From QYQD01 sp040754095 (GTDB taxonomy: Bacteria > Desulfobacterota > QYQD01), in assembly GCA_040754095.1 (NCBI GenBank), contig JBFMFO010000017.1, positions 1 through 55,456 of the forward strand: a stretch of 55,456 bases of DNA, in the 5' to 3' direction. Within the stretch, counting starts at the first letter, position 1, and each line of letters begins with the position of its first letter. The notes below the pieces were generated by a model that saw nothing but the letters and a program-made list of their open reading frames with translations, did not search any database and was not told the origin of the DNA. The position numbers were made by a program, and so were the translations under genes. This document shows, piece after piece, positions 37,947 to 46,817 of this stretch.

Positions 37947-38032
37947 TGTCATTCCTGCTTTCACGGGAAACCTTGGATTCCGTGTCCCCCGATTAAAGAC
38001 TTCGAGGGCAGGCAGGCAGGCACGGAATGACA
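37947..38032. repeat. MITE-like repeat with TGTCATTCC ends
   Basis: An 86-bp element bounded by TGTCATTCC (37947-37955) and its complement GGAATGACA (38024-38032), with a GGATTCCG segment inside. A related partial copy ends GGAATGACA at 42318-42326. It lies between the second kinase and the chemoreceptor. Confidence 0.65.
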
Positions 38033-38089
38033 AATAAGGGGGATTTTCAGATAAAAAAGAGGATACCATTTGATAGGAGGTAAATGAGA

Positions 38090-39724
38090 ATGTTCAAAAA
38101 TATGAAGCTGGCAGTAAAAATTGGATCTGGTTTTGGGATTCTGCTCACTTTTATTGTGGCCATTGGAATATGGAATATCATTTCATCAGATTCTAATGCT
38201 AAGAAGGCCATACAGACTAAGGAAGAATCGGTTATTTTTGCAACCTATGGACAGGAGATGAAATTTGCAGTTGCGCAGGTTCAACAATGGTTGACCGATA
38301 TATCCGCCACAAGGGGAGTGGAAGGTTTTGACGATGGTTTTAAGAATGCGGAGACTTATAGCAAGCAGTTTAAAGAATTATCGAATTACTTTAAAAAGAT
38401 GTATCAAAAAGAGAATGACCAGCAGAACTTGAATAAAATTGAAAAGTTGGAGAAAGAGTTTGATGAGTATTATGATATGGGTAAGAAGATGGCCGGAGTT
38501 TATATAACATCGGGTCATCTTGAAGGAAACAAGATGATGGAACAGTTCGATCCTTATGCCGAAAAGATAACAAAGGGTGTTGAAGAGGTTAGAAAAGAGC
38601 AGATGGATGAATTGAACCAGTCTATGGAGTCAATTGTTAAATCAGCCAATTCAATGAAATCCTACACCATTATTATTTTATTGGTCTCCATTATCGTTGG
38701 GATATTGACGAGTTTTTTGATTACCAGAATGGTTACAAAGCCTATCAACCGCGTGATCGAAGGGCTTTCCGATGGTGCAGACCAGGTAGCCGCTGCCTCT
38801 ATGCAGGTAACCTCGGCCAGCCAGCAGTTGGCCGAGGGGGCGTCCGAGCAGGCGGCCGGGCTTGAGGAGACCTCTGCATCCATGGAGGAGATGTCCTCCA
38901 TGACCAGACAGAACTCGGATAATGCCACGCAGGCGAACGGTCTTATGGAAGAGGCGGCCATGCTTGTTGAACAGGCCGATGACTCCATGACTGAATTGAC
39001 CGCTTCCATGCAAGAGATATCCCAGGCCAGCGAGGAGACATCCAAGATCGTCAAGACGATTGACGAGATTGCCTTCCAGACCAACCTGCTGGCCTTAAAT
39101 GCGGCAGTAGAGGCGGCGCGTGCGGGTGAGGCCGGGGCCGGGTTCGCCGTGGTGGCCGAAGAGGTTCGCAACCTGGCCATGCGTGCGGCCGATGCGGCCA
39201 AGAACACGGCCGATTTGATCGAAGGCACAGTAAAAAAGATAGGCGCTGGTTCAGATCTGGTGAATAAGACCAATGAGGCATTTAAGGCGGTAGCAGAGAA
39301 GAGCGGGAAGGTGAAAGATCTGGTCGGTGAGATTGCGGCCGCCTCCCAGGAGCAGTCCCAGGGTGTTGGACAGGTCAGTACGGCTGTGGCCGAGATGGAT
39401 AAGGTAGTACAGGCCAATGCCGCCTCGGCTGAGGAAAACGCCTCGGCTAGTGAAGAGCTGAACGCCCAGGCCGAGAACATGAAAGACTTTGTCGGTCAAC
39501 TGGTGGCCTTAGTAGGCGGCGCCGCAGTGAATGACGCATCACCGGTAAAAAATAGGCTGGCCGGGATCAGGGAGCGTTTTGGAGCAACCGGGAGCGAAGT
39601 CAGGCAGCTTACCCGTGAGGGATCTAAGAAGCCTCTCCCTAAAACCAAGGCAAGGCTTGGCAGAGTCAAGCCGGAAGAGGTCATTCCACTCGATGAGGCC
39701 AAAGACTCATTCAAAAACTTTTAA
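38090..39724 (+). CDS. Methyl-accepting chemotaxis protein
   Basis: A 544-residue chemoreceptor. ATG 38090 sits nine bases after AGGAGG; ATG 38084 is only three bases away, so the later start is preferred. A membrane helix at about residues 9-30 is followed by a periplasmic four-helix-bundle-type sensor, a second membrane helix near 185-208, a short HAMP-like segment, and a signalling domain. The hairpin tip is EIAFQTNLLALNAAVEAARAG, the conserved CheA/CheW contact. Methylation-type Glu/Gln pairs flank it. No C-terminal CheR-docking pentapeptide is present. No cheA or cheW gene lies in the window. It sits inside a cluster of kinases, so it may report on the same signal. Confidence 0.93.
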   Translation: MFKNMKLAVKIGSGFGILLTFIVAIGIWNIISSDSNAKKAIQTKEESVIFATYGQEMKFAVAQVQQWLTDISATRGVEGFDDGFKNAETYSKQFKELSNYFKKMYQKENDQQNLNKIEKLEKEFDEYYDMGKKMAGVYITSGHLEGNKMMEQFDPYAEKITKGVEEVRKEQMDELNQSMESIVKSANSMKSYTIIILLVSIIVGILTSFLITRMVTKPINRVIEGLSDGADQVAAASMQVTSASQQLAEGASEQAAGLEETSASMEEMSSMTRQNSDNATQANGLMEEAAMLVEQADDSMTELTASMQEISQASEETSKIVKTIDEIAFQTNLLALNAAVEAARAGEAGAGFAVVAEEVRNLAMRAADAAKNTADLIEGTVKKIGAGSDLVNKTNEAFKAVAEKSGKVKDLVGEIAAASQEQSQGVGQVSTAVAEMDKVVQANAASAEENASASEELNAQAENMKDFVGQLVALVGGAAVNDASPVKNRLAGIRERFGATGSEVRQLTREGSKKPLPKTKARLGRVKPEEVIPLDEAKDSFKNF

Positions 39725-39732
39725 ATAGTGTT

Positions 39733-41607
39733 ATGAAACTCAAAACAAAATTCACGCTGGGCGCCGCAGTCGTTATCTTGATTCTGGGCCTGTTTATAGA
39801 GGCCGTCTTCCAAGTGCTGGTTTTCCCTGCCTTTTCCAGAGAATTCGAGCGCCACGGTATGGAGATTGCGCATGAAATTGTCATGCGGGCCGGACCTTAC
39901 CTGCTCACCGGGGATAACCCCCGGCTTCAAAGGCTTCTTTCCCGGAAAATAGCCGCTGAAGACCACCTCTCTTACTTAATTATCCTCGGTAAGGGGCGGA
40001 AAATCTTGGCCCATACCTTTAACCAGCGGCCCGCTGAGGAGTTGATCCTGGCCAACCCGGTTCCCCCGGACCAGGAAAAAAGCATTATGAGGCTGGAAAA
40101 TAGAAGTCCGTCTTCTATCGATATAGCCCTCGCGGTTCAGGATGGCCATGGGCCAATTGGTACCATAAGAGTGGGGTTAAACAAAAATTTTTTGGATAAA
40201 CGTATTAATCAGGTCAACTTACTGGCCTTGGCCATTGTCTTTTTCATCGTAATTACTGCTATTGGGGCAGGCTATGGCCTGAACAAAACCATTATCCAAC
40301 CCATTACGCACCTAAGCCGCCTGATTAATGAGGTAGGTCAGGGGAATTTTGCGCTTACCTTACCTTCCAGGGGAAAAATCGCCTGCTGGGAGATACTCAA
40401 CTGCCTGGAAGATTCCTGTCCGGCCTATGGAAATAGTGACGTCCGGTGTTGGTTTATACCCGGTACCCATTGCCGTCAGCATCCATCGCGCCATCTGGCT
40501 GTTAATGATATGAGACTGTCTGACAAACTTTCGATGTGCAGGCGGTGTAAGGTATTTTCAAGATATTCCGGAGATGAACTTACGCAGCTTACAGAGGCCT
40601 TTACCTCTATGGTACAAGAAAGAAAGAAGGCCGAAGAAACTATTAAGAGTTACTCAGAGGCGCTGGACAGGCAGAATGAAGATTTAAAGGCCCAAGCCGG
40701 CCTCCTTACGGAAAAAAATAGGGAGCTGGAGAAAATGGTCGCCGAATTAAAAGAGGCTCAGTCCCACCTCCTGCAATCGGAAAAAATGGCCTCTATAGGC
40801 CAGTTGGCCGCTGGTGTTGCCCATGAGATTAATAATCCGGTAGGATTTATCCATAGCAACCTGAACTCCTTGGACGAATATCGTAAGGACCTGACAGAAA
40901 TCATACATGCCTATCTTGGGCTCGAGCAATCAATCGCAAATAACCCGACAGTGGCCACAGATAAGGATTTGACGAGTAACCTTGAAACCATCCGGGACAT
41001 CAAGGACAAAATGGATTTGGATTTTATCCTTAACGACCTTGATAAGATTATCGAAGAATCCAAGGAAGGGACAGAGCGGATCAGGAAGATTGTGCAGGAT
41101 CTAAAGGACTTTTCGCACGTGGATCAGGCTGAACTGCGCTATGCCGATATCAATAAAGGGCTGGAAAGCACGCTTAACATTGTCTGGAATGAGATAAAAT
41201 ACAAGGCTACAGTAAGCAAGGATTATGCGGAAATACCGGAAGTACGCTGTTATCCTCAACAGATCAACCAGGTCTTTATGAATATCCTGGTCAACGCCGC
41301 CCAGGCCATTAAAGAGAAAGGAGAGATTAAGATAACCACTGCGGCCCTTGATGGAGACCGCCCGATGGTAGAAATTCGTATAAGTGACACGGGCGAGGGC
41401 ATCCCTAAAGAAACACTGGGCAAGATATTCAATCCATTTTTCACCACCAAACCGGTGGGTAAGGGTACCGGGCTAGGGCTGAGCATGGTCTATAATATCG
41501 TGAAGAAACACGATGGCCAGATCGAGGTGGAAAGCGAGGAGGGAAAAGGAACGACCTTTATTGTTCGATTGCCTGTCGATGGGCCAGGAAATGAACAGAG
41601 GGACTAG
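39733..41607 (+). CDS. Histidine kinase with Cys-rich (two-CW-like) module inside the HAMP region
   Basis: A 624-residue membrane kinase. A membrane helix (about residues 8-30) is followed by a periplasmic sensor domain to about 160, and a second helix lies near 160-182. The HAMP-like segment PITHLSRLINEVGQGNFALT is followed by a Cys-rich stretch with CWEILNCLEDSCPAYG, VRCWFIPGTHC and CRRC. This is the pattern of two-CW domains in deltaproteobacterial sensors. The second HAMP helix (SGDELTQLTEAFTSM) resumes after it. Then a coiled coil, the phosphoacceptor VAHEINNPVGF, and an HATPase domain (GTGLGLSMVYNIVKKHDG) follow. The gene begins eight bases after the chemoreceptor stop and shares its CTAG stop with the convergent regulator. 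Confidence 0.88.
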   Translation: MKLKTKFTLGAAVVILILGLFIEAVFQVLVFPAFSREFERHGMEIAHEIVMRAGPYLLTGDNPRLQRLLSRKIAAEDHLSYLIILGKGRKILAHTFNQRPAEELILANPVPPDQEKSIMRLENRSPSSIDIALAVQDGHGPIGTIRVGLNKNFLDKRINQVNLLALAIVFFIVITAIGAGYGLNKTIIQPITHLSRLINEVGQGNFALTLPSRGKIACWEILNCLEDSCPAYGNSDVRCWFIPGTHCRQHPSRHLAVNDMRLSDKLSMCRRCKVFSRYSGDELTQLTEAFTSMVQERKKAEETIKSYSEALDRQNEDLKAQAGLLTEKNRELEKMVAELKEAQSHLLQSEKMASIGQLAAGVAHEINNPVGFIHSNLNSLDEYRKDLTEIIHAYLGLEQSIANNPTVATDKDLTSNLETIRDIKDKMDLDFILNDLDKIIEESKEGTERIRKIVQDLKDFSHVDQAELRYADINKGLESTLNIVWNEIKYKATVSKDYAEIPEVRCYPQQINQVFMNILVNAAQAIKEKGEIKITTAALDGDRPMVEIRISDTGEGIPKETLGKIFNPFFTTKPVGKGTGLGLSMVYNIVKKHDGQIEVESEEGKGTTFIVRLPVDGPGNEQRD

Positions 41608-42275
41608 GTAGGGTTGTCAAGGTCGACCTTTGCCTCATAAAGGTAGCGGAGGAGGTCGGTTCGAGAACGCAGGTTTAATTTTTTCAGCGAGTTGGCAAGA
41701 TGGGCGCGAACAGTGTTTGGGCTTATGCAGAGAATTTGACCTATCTCGCCACTGTTCTTGCCTTGGCTGATAAGGCGTGTTATTTCCTTTTCTCTCGGGG
41801 ATAGTGACCCCAGGGGTCCTTGCCGGAGGAATTTTCCAGATGTGCTTAAGTAACGATTAATTATGTTGTGTGATATAGAGGGACTTAAGAACTTGCTTCC
41901 TATAGCTACTGACTTCACGGCCATTGTCAACTCGTGGGAGGAACAATCCTTTAGAAGGTAACCATTTGCTCCGGCCTTGAAGCTTTGATAGATATACTCC
42001 TCATTGGAGTGCATGGTCAGGATGATAACCTTAATACGAGGGTATCTCCGTTTTATCTCCCGCGTGGTTTCGAGACCTCCCAGCCCTTCCATGGAAAGGT
42101 CCATTAGGACTATGTCAGGCTTAACGGCCTCCAGTTTCTTCAAGGTTTCCCGTCCATCTGCCGCCTCTCCTACTACTTCGAACTCTTCATGTAATGAAAG
42201 AAGCTGCCTGACGCCTTTTCTTACCAGGGTATGATCATCGGCTAATAGCATTTTAATTTTGTTGGTTAAGGCCAT
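41604..42275 (-). CDS. NarL/FixJ-family response regulator
   Basis: A 223-residue regulator. The receiver domain (about residues 8-125) carries ADDH, the phosphorylated Asp in IVLMDLSMEG, and the conserved Lys in YLLKDCS. The C-terminal LuxR-type helix-turn-helix (about 155-215) has LSPREKEITRLISQGKNSGE and a recognition region with SPNTVRAHLANSLKKL. It lies 117 bp downstream of the large HisKA_3 kinase on the same strand and is its likely partner. The first, sensorless HisKA_3 kinase is an alternative donor. The target promoters are unknown. It converges on the two-CW kinase, sharing the stop bases. Confidence 0.93.
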   Translation of the reverse strand: MALTNKIKMLLADDHTLVRKGVRQLLSLHEEFEVVGEAADGRETLKKLEAVKPDIVLMDLSMEGLGGLETTREIKRRYPRIKVIILTMHSNEEYIYQSFKAGANGYLLKDCSSHELTMAVKSVAIGSKFLSPSISHNIINRYLSTSGKFLRQGPLGSLSPREKEITRLISQGKNSGEIGQILCISPNTVRAHLANSLKKLNLRSRTDLLRYLYEAKVDLDNPT

Positions 42276-42317
42276 TTTTATAACCTACCATAATTTTCTG
42301 GATTCCGCATCAAGTAC

Positions 42318-42326
42318 GGAATGACA
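42318..42326. repeat. Partial copy of the GGAATGACA repeat
   Basis: GGATTCCGCATCAAGTACGG followed by AATGACA at 42299-42326 matches the 3' end of the element at 37947-38032. It lies in the regulator-kinase gap, so the family has been inserted twice in the island. Confidence 0.55.
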
Positions 42327-42392
42327 AAATAGATAGCCGTTTTAGTTTTGGTACCTTGTAGCCTTGCCGCGGGTAGCTCATAGCCCTTTAAT

Positions 42393-44462
42393 TTATCCTA
42401 TTGGAAATTGTATCCGAACCGTCGTTCCTTTGCCGGGCCGGGACTCGAAGGAACATGTGCCACCCGTCATGGTGACCCTTTCCCTGATGCTGGCCAGGCC
42501 GAATCCCCTCTTTCGAACCGGTTTTTGGAGGACCTTTTGTACGTCGAAGCCCAGGCCATTGTCTGCGATGATTAGCTCGAGACGCGATCCATCTGCAGTG
42601 AGGGACAGGCGGACTTCGCTAGCCTGGGCATGCTTGGCCACATTGTGCAGGGCCTCTTGCACTATACGGTAGATGTTAATCTTGTATTGCTCAGGGATCT
42701 GATGCTCAGAAACATCCAGGTTACGGATTACTTTTATCCCGAACCGTGCGGAAAACTGCTGTGCGGCCAGGCATAGCGTGGATATAAGCCCCAGATCATC
42801 CAGAGAAGGAGGGCGCAGTCCGGAAATAATATTTCGAAGCTCTACTATTATGTGTTCAAGCTGTCTGAGGCTATCTTCCAGTTGTACTAGTTTTATCTTT
42901 CCCTCCTTTTTGTATCCCATGAGGGTTTGCTCCAGCATCATCCTGGTAGCGGTAAGGTCCTGGCTTATACTATCGTGGAGTTCCATGGAGAGTTTCTTTC
43001 GTTCCTCTTCCTGCGCGGTTATCAGATGGTGGGTCATCTTTTCCAGGCGTTCTTTAAGTCTGAGGGCTTGCTGATATTCTTTTCGATATAGCTGTTCGGT
43101 AGTTCTCAATGCCTCCTCTGTCTGCTTGCGCCTGGTGATATCACGGGCAATCTCTATGACCGTTTTGGGCCGGCCATCTTCATATCTTGTAGCGACATTG
43201 GCGATACACCATAAAATCCTTTTCTCCCCGCTGGCCCCTATGACTTCCGTTTCATGTTCATGCACCTTCCCGTCCTGGAAACACTTATGCACCTCGCATG
43301 ATTTACAATGCTTGTCATACCCATGGTAAGCAGCATAGCATTTTTTACCCACCAGGCCCGGGCCAAACAAGTGTTTCGCAACATCATTAGCCCACACAAT
43401 ATTGTAATCTTCGTCTATCATACTCATATGATCGGGCACCGAATCGATAATCGCTTCCAGTTGTTGTTCGCTTTTTCTCAGTGCCTCTGCGACCTGCTTT
43501 TGGGCGCTGATGTCCTGTTCCACGGCGATGATCTTTTCTATCTGCTTCTTAGGGCCAAAGATGGGGAAGGCCTGGATTTCGGCGATAATATCTTTGCCCT
43601 GCCGGTCTTTATGGTCGTGTTCAATCTTTACCGGCCTGCGCGTTTTAATTATTTTTTCTAACGGACATTGGATTTTTGCCAGGGTGCAGGGTGAAGAGCG
43701 ATGATGGGACACCACATAGCAAAACTCATTTAATAGATCCGGCGTAGGCCCCTTTTCTCCCAGCCCTGAGCCGCCAAGGAGATCAACGATTTTGCGATCC
43801 CGGTCGATGACCCTGGTGCACGTAAAGACATTTTCCAAGACATTTCTCAGGCAATGTAGAGTCTCCTGAATCTTCTCTCCGGTTGTGATCCGGGCGTAGA
43901 TTTCACCCATGAGAGCGGATGTAGATTGCGATAGTATAGCGGCGGCCTTAATGAAGTCTTCGGATGGTGACTGATGTAAGCGGGCCTTTTTCCTCAGTAC
44001 CTCCAGGTCAAGGCCGTAAAGAGTTGCAATTTCCTGAAGGCGAGAGGCATCGGGAGGTAGGTTACCGTAGCTGAAAATCAGGGCGCCAACCGGTTCACTT
44101 CGGGACAGAATGGGCACGGCATGGATATTGAGGCCGCCGGGGCAGGTACTAGCGAGAGGGCCGCCCGTTTCAATAGCCAGGCGCGCCGCATTATGCCACG
44201 AAGACTCATGCCAATGCCACTTCCGGGAGGCCATGGCCTCCCTCCGGCTTTTGGTGCCGGTAAGGGCCAGTGATGCTGACTGAAGCAGCTTACACCATGG
44301 AGAGACAGTCCTTGTAGCCGCACAGGCCCCGTCAATCTCAAAAACACTGACCGAGCCCTTGGTAAGGTCAGCCAGACCTCGCACAAGCGGACGAAGAATA
44401 TGCGCCCCTATAACTTTTAAGGGCATACGATCCGTGTTTAATAATTTGGTGGCATGCTCCAT
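42393..44462 (-). CDS. Sensor kinase with PocR, PAS and HisKA_3 domains
   Basis: A 689-residue soluble-looking kinase. The N-terminal part (about residues 20-165) fits a PocR ligand-binding domain, with SPWCKLLQ, then GGPLASTCPGGLNIHAVPIL and EPVGALIFSYGN. A first PAS-like domain (about 210-330) contains CTLAKIQCPLEK. The second PAS (about 345-460) contains GKKCYAAYHGYDKHCKSCEVHK, a Cys-rich loop. The kinase core is EERKKLSMELHDSISQDL near residue 495, and the ATPase domain has ALHNVAKHAQASEV. PocR domains typically sense small organic molecules or related ligands. The ATG at 44462 follows GAGAGGGA. The NarL-type regulator is its likely target. Confidence 0.88.
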   Translation of the reverse strand: MEHATKLLNTDRMPLKVIGAHILRPLVRGLADLTKGSVSVFEIDGACAATRTVSPWCKLLQSASLALTGTKSRREAMASRKWHWHESSWHNAARLAIETGGPLASTCPGGLNIHAVPILSRSEPVGALIFSYGNLPPDASRLQEIATLYGLDLEVLRKKARLHQSPSEDFIKAAAILSQSTSALMGEIYARITTGEKIQETLHCLRNVLENVFTCTRVIDRDRKIVDLLGGSGLGEKGPTPDLLNEFCYVVSHHRSSPCTLAKIQCPLEKIIKTRRPVKIEHDHKDRQGKDIIAEIQAFPIFGPKKQIEKIIAVEQDISAQKQVAEALRKSEQQLEAIIDSVPDHMSMIDEDYNIVWANDVAKHLFGPGLVGKKCYAAYHGYDKHCKSCEVHKCFQDGKVHEHETEVIGASGEKRILWCIANVATRYEDGRPKTVIEIARDITRRKQTEEALRTTEQLYRKEYQQALRLKERLEKMTHHLITAQEEERKKLSMELHDSISQDLTATRMMLEQTLMGYKKEGKIKLVQLEDSLRQLEHIIVELRNIISGLRPPSLDDLGLISTLCLAAQQFSARFGIKVIRNLDVSEHQIPEQYKINIYRIVQEALHNVAKHAQASEVRLSLTADGSRLELIIADNGLGFDVQKVLQKPVRKRGFGLASIRERVTMTGGTCSFESRPGKGTTVRIQFPIG

Positions 44463-45155
44463 AGTCCCTCTCTATCCGTATCTGCCTGCGCAAAGCAGCC
44501 ATGGGTTTCCATGTGTCTTTTGTAATAATTATGATACATTACAATGTAAATCAAAGTCAACACGAGTTAGTGGACTTGCCCCACCGTCAAACTGTTGACA
44601 GAGAGCAATGGGTGATCTCCGATTACCAGGCAGCCGGGTTCATATCCGAATATCGAATATCGAAATCCGAAACAAATTGAAGCTCCCCGCAGCAAGCTGA
44701 GGGGAATCTCCGTATGTAAGGTAAAATTCATCGTATTCGCTCGCTAACCCCGCTGCAAGCAGCAGGGAATGCGCTCGCTATGCATGTTCAAATGTCCAAA
44801 TTCCCAATGTTCCAAACGACAGCAGCGCCGATTATTTTGGATTTGAATTTTGGTGATTCGATATTGTTTCGAGATTCATGCTTCGGATTTCGGATTTGAA
44901 ATCATGCTGCACAGCAACCATAGTGTGTTTACGGTCAAGAGCTAACTTGTATGAAGATAGGCGGTGGATTTGGGGTGGATTGCCTTATAGGTAATTTTAC
45001 ACATGAAGTCATGAGGGAGCGGTGTTATATTTAACTGGACAAACTCGCTGGCTTACATTAAGTTTTTTAAAAAGCTTTCAGCAGTCAGTCCGCCGGAAAA
45101 AAAATTCTTTCTAATAGCTGACGGCTTATGGCTGATAGCTATACGAAGGGCAATT
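44463..45155 (+). other. Repeat-rich gene-free interval
   Basis: About 690 bp without a gene on either strand. It contains GAATATCGAATATCGAAATC-type repeats near 44648-44672, two imperfect hairpins at 44685-44704 and 44748-44767, and more degraded TTCGGATTTC repeats to 44905. The cooC leader follows, with AT-rich DNA near 45060-45115 and an AAGGGC site before ATG 45156. Part of the left end is the promoter region of the minus-strand kinase. I see no complete transposable element. Confidence 0.6.
44685..44767. repeat. Pair of GCAGC/GCTGC hairpins
   Basis: CCCCGCAGCAAGCTGAGGGG at 44685-44704 and CCCCGCTGCAAGCAGCAGGG at 44748-44767 are each hairpins with one mismatch and an AA loop. TTCGCTCGCTAA and GCGCTCGCT lie around the second. 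This resembles paired hairpin repeats common in deltaproteobacterial intergenic DNA. Confidence 0.65.
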
Positions 45156-45938
45156 ATGAAATTAGCCGTAAGCGGTAAAGGTGGTGTAGGTAAGACCACG
45201 GTTTCTGCTCTCCTGGCCTATCTTTTTGCCCAAAAACGAATGAATGTCCTAGCCATTGATGCTGATCCCAGTCCACATCTGGCCGATGCATTGGGATTCC
45301 CGGAGGCGGAGAACATCACTCCTTTGGCTGAGATGAAGGAACTCCTTATGGAGCGGTCGGGCAGTCAAGGAGGGGCATTCTACAACCTGAATCCCCGCGT
45401 GGAAGATCTCCCGGAAAGATTCATGGTAACAAGGGACAACATACGCCTGATGGTGCTGGGTTCTGTACAAAAGGGAGGAAGCGGGTGCGCCTGTCCGGAG
45501 AACATGGTCTTGCGGACGCTGGTAAGGAAACTTTTCACCTCGGAATCCGAGGTTATTATCCTGGACATGGAGGCTGGCGTTGAACACCTGGGCCGGGCTA
45601 CGGTGCAGGCCGTGGATGCCCTTTTAATAGTGGTAGAGCCTTCCAGGGGGAGTATCGAGACGGCGGAGAAGATCGTTCGTCTGGCTAGGGAGATTGGGCT
45701 TAATCGAATCTTTCTGGTCGGAAATAAGGTGAGAAATGAATCAGATAAAGAATATATTACTGCCCGCATAAAAGAATTGCCCGTTGCCGGCTTTCTGCCC
45801 CTGGATGCAAAAGTTTTAGAGGCTGAAAGGGAAGGGGTGCCGCCCTTTGTGGCCAGCGCCGGGTTAAGAGAGGCAGGGGAAGAGGTCGTCAATAAGTTGA
45901 CTTCGTTTCGCTCTATAACTGGAGGGAAAGTGGAGTAA
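45156..45938 (+). CDS. cooC: CooC-type ATPase (nickel insertion/maturation, MinD superfamily)
   Basis: A 260-residue MinD/SIMIBI-type ATPase. The deviant Walker A is GKGGVGKTT at residues 8-16, Walker A' follows (LAIDADPSPHLADALG), and VIILDMEAGVEHLGRATV is the switch/Walker B region. The Cys pair in GSGCACPENM near residue 112 is the CooC metal-binding CxC motif. CooC uses ATP to help load nickel into carbon monoxide dehydrogenase, and related proteins serve other Ni or corrinoid enzymes. No CODH gene (cooS, acsA) is present in this window, so the client is elsewhere. The gene is flanked by repeat DNA and is probably monocistronic. Confidence 0.88.
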   Translation: MKLAVSGKGGVGKTTVSALLAYLFAQKRMNVLAIDADPSPHLADALGFPEAENITPLAEMKELLMERSGSQGGAFYNLNPRVEDLPERFMVTRDNIRLMVLGSVQKGGSGCACPENMVLRTLVRKLFTSESEVIILDMEAGVEHLGRATVQAVDALLIVVEPSRGSIETAEKIVRLAREIGLNRIFLVGNKVRNESDKEYITARIKELPVAGFLPLDAKVLEAEREGVPPFVASAGLREAGEEVVNKLTSFRSITGGKVE

Positions 45939-45939
45939 T

Positions 45940-46022
45940 GGCATACTGGACTGATGGAGTAATATTGGGAGAGGAGTTTTAGTTCATTATTCCAATATTC
46001 CAGCACTCCAATCCATTTGGAC
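45940..46022. repeat. Degenerate ATTCCA/TGGAAT repeat cluster between cooC and folE2
   Basis: Units such as TGGAGTAATATTGG and CCAATATTCCAGCACTCCA face each other around 45953-46014. They form an imperfect inverted repeat that fills the cooC-folE2 gap. It leaves no obvious ribosome binding site directly before folE2. Confidence 0.5.
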
Positions 46023-46024
46023 TT

Positions 46025-46801
46025 ATGATTGATATCCAGAACCAAAGAGACCATCGTAATATAGATATTGACAAAGTGGGGGTCAAGAACATCCGGTACC
46101 CTATCACTGTACTGGACAAAGCAAACGGTGTCCAGCAGACGGTGGCCAGCGTCAATATGTATGTTGATCTCCCTCATAAGTTCAAGGGGACACACATGAG
46201 CCGTTTCGTGGAAATCCTTAATGATTTTCGCGGCGAGATAAACATCAAGAAATTTTCACATATCCTGGACGAAATGAGAAGTCGGTTAAAGGCAGAGTCG
46301 GCTCATCTGGAGATCGAATTTCCCTATTTTATTGAGAAGAAGGCCCCGGTAAGTCGTACTCCCAGTCTGCTGGAATACCGCTGTTGCATCAGCGGATCCA
46401 GGCAAAAGAAGAAAAAAAACGACATCGTCCTGCGTGTGGAAGTACCCGTTACCACGGTCTGTCCCTGCTCAAAAGAGATCAGTGAGTTTGGTGCGCATAA
46501 TCAGAGGGGCGAGGTACGGGTAAGCATACGTTTTAAAAAATTTGTCTGGATAGAAGATATTATCCAGTTGGTCGAGAATTCCACCTCGTGTGATGTCTAT
46601 TCCATTCTAAAGCGGCCGGACGAAAAATTCGTTACCGAGAAGGCTTATCAAAATCCTATGTTTGTGGAGGATGTGGTTCGCAGTTTGGCCGAGAAGCTCT
46701 CAAATAATCCGGAGATAACCTGGTTTGCCGTGGAGGCGGAAAATTTCGAATCCATTCACAATCATAGCGCCTATGCTTTTATCGAGAGACAAATAGGGTA
46801 G
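46025..46801 (+). CDS. folE2: GTP cyclohydrolase FolE2 (type IB)
   Basis: A 258-residue GTP cyclohydrolase IB, which converts GTP to 7,8-dihydroneopterin triphosphate for folate and related pterins. Family motifs include DLPHKFKGTHMSRF near residue 49, VPVTTVCPCSKEIS near 138 holding the metal-binding Cys, and the C-terminal ENFESIHNHSAYAF. FolE2 can use several metals and is often retained in organisms or conditions of low zinc. Upstream repeats replace a normal leader, and the start has no strong Shine-Dalgarno site. Folate partners are not adjacent. Confidence 0.94.
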   Translation: MIDIQNQRDHRNIDIDKVGVKNIRYPITVLDKANGVQQTVASVNMYVDLPHKFKGTHMSRFVEILNDFRGEINIKKFSHILDEMRSRLKAESAHLEIEFPYFIEKKAPVSRTPSLLEYRCCISGSRQKKKKNDIVLRVEVPVTTVCPCSKEISEFGAHNQRGEVRVSIRFKKFVWIEDIIQLVENSTSCDVYSILKRPDEKFVTEKAYQNPMFVEDVVRSLAEKLSNNPEITWFAVEAENFESIHNHSAYAFIERQIG

Positions 46802-46817
46802 GGAAGTTCAAAGTTCA

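Noticed and set aside
38662..39480. 272-codon minus-strand frame opposite the chemoreceptor
   Set aside because: Its Ser/Ala-rich composition mirrors the Ala/Glu heptads of the chemoreceptor signalling domain. The plus strand has all family motifs.
44640..44910. Repeat cluster as a CRISPR array
   Set aside because: Units are short, degenerate and inverted rather than direct, spacing is irregular, and no cas gene is present.
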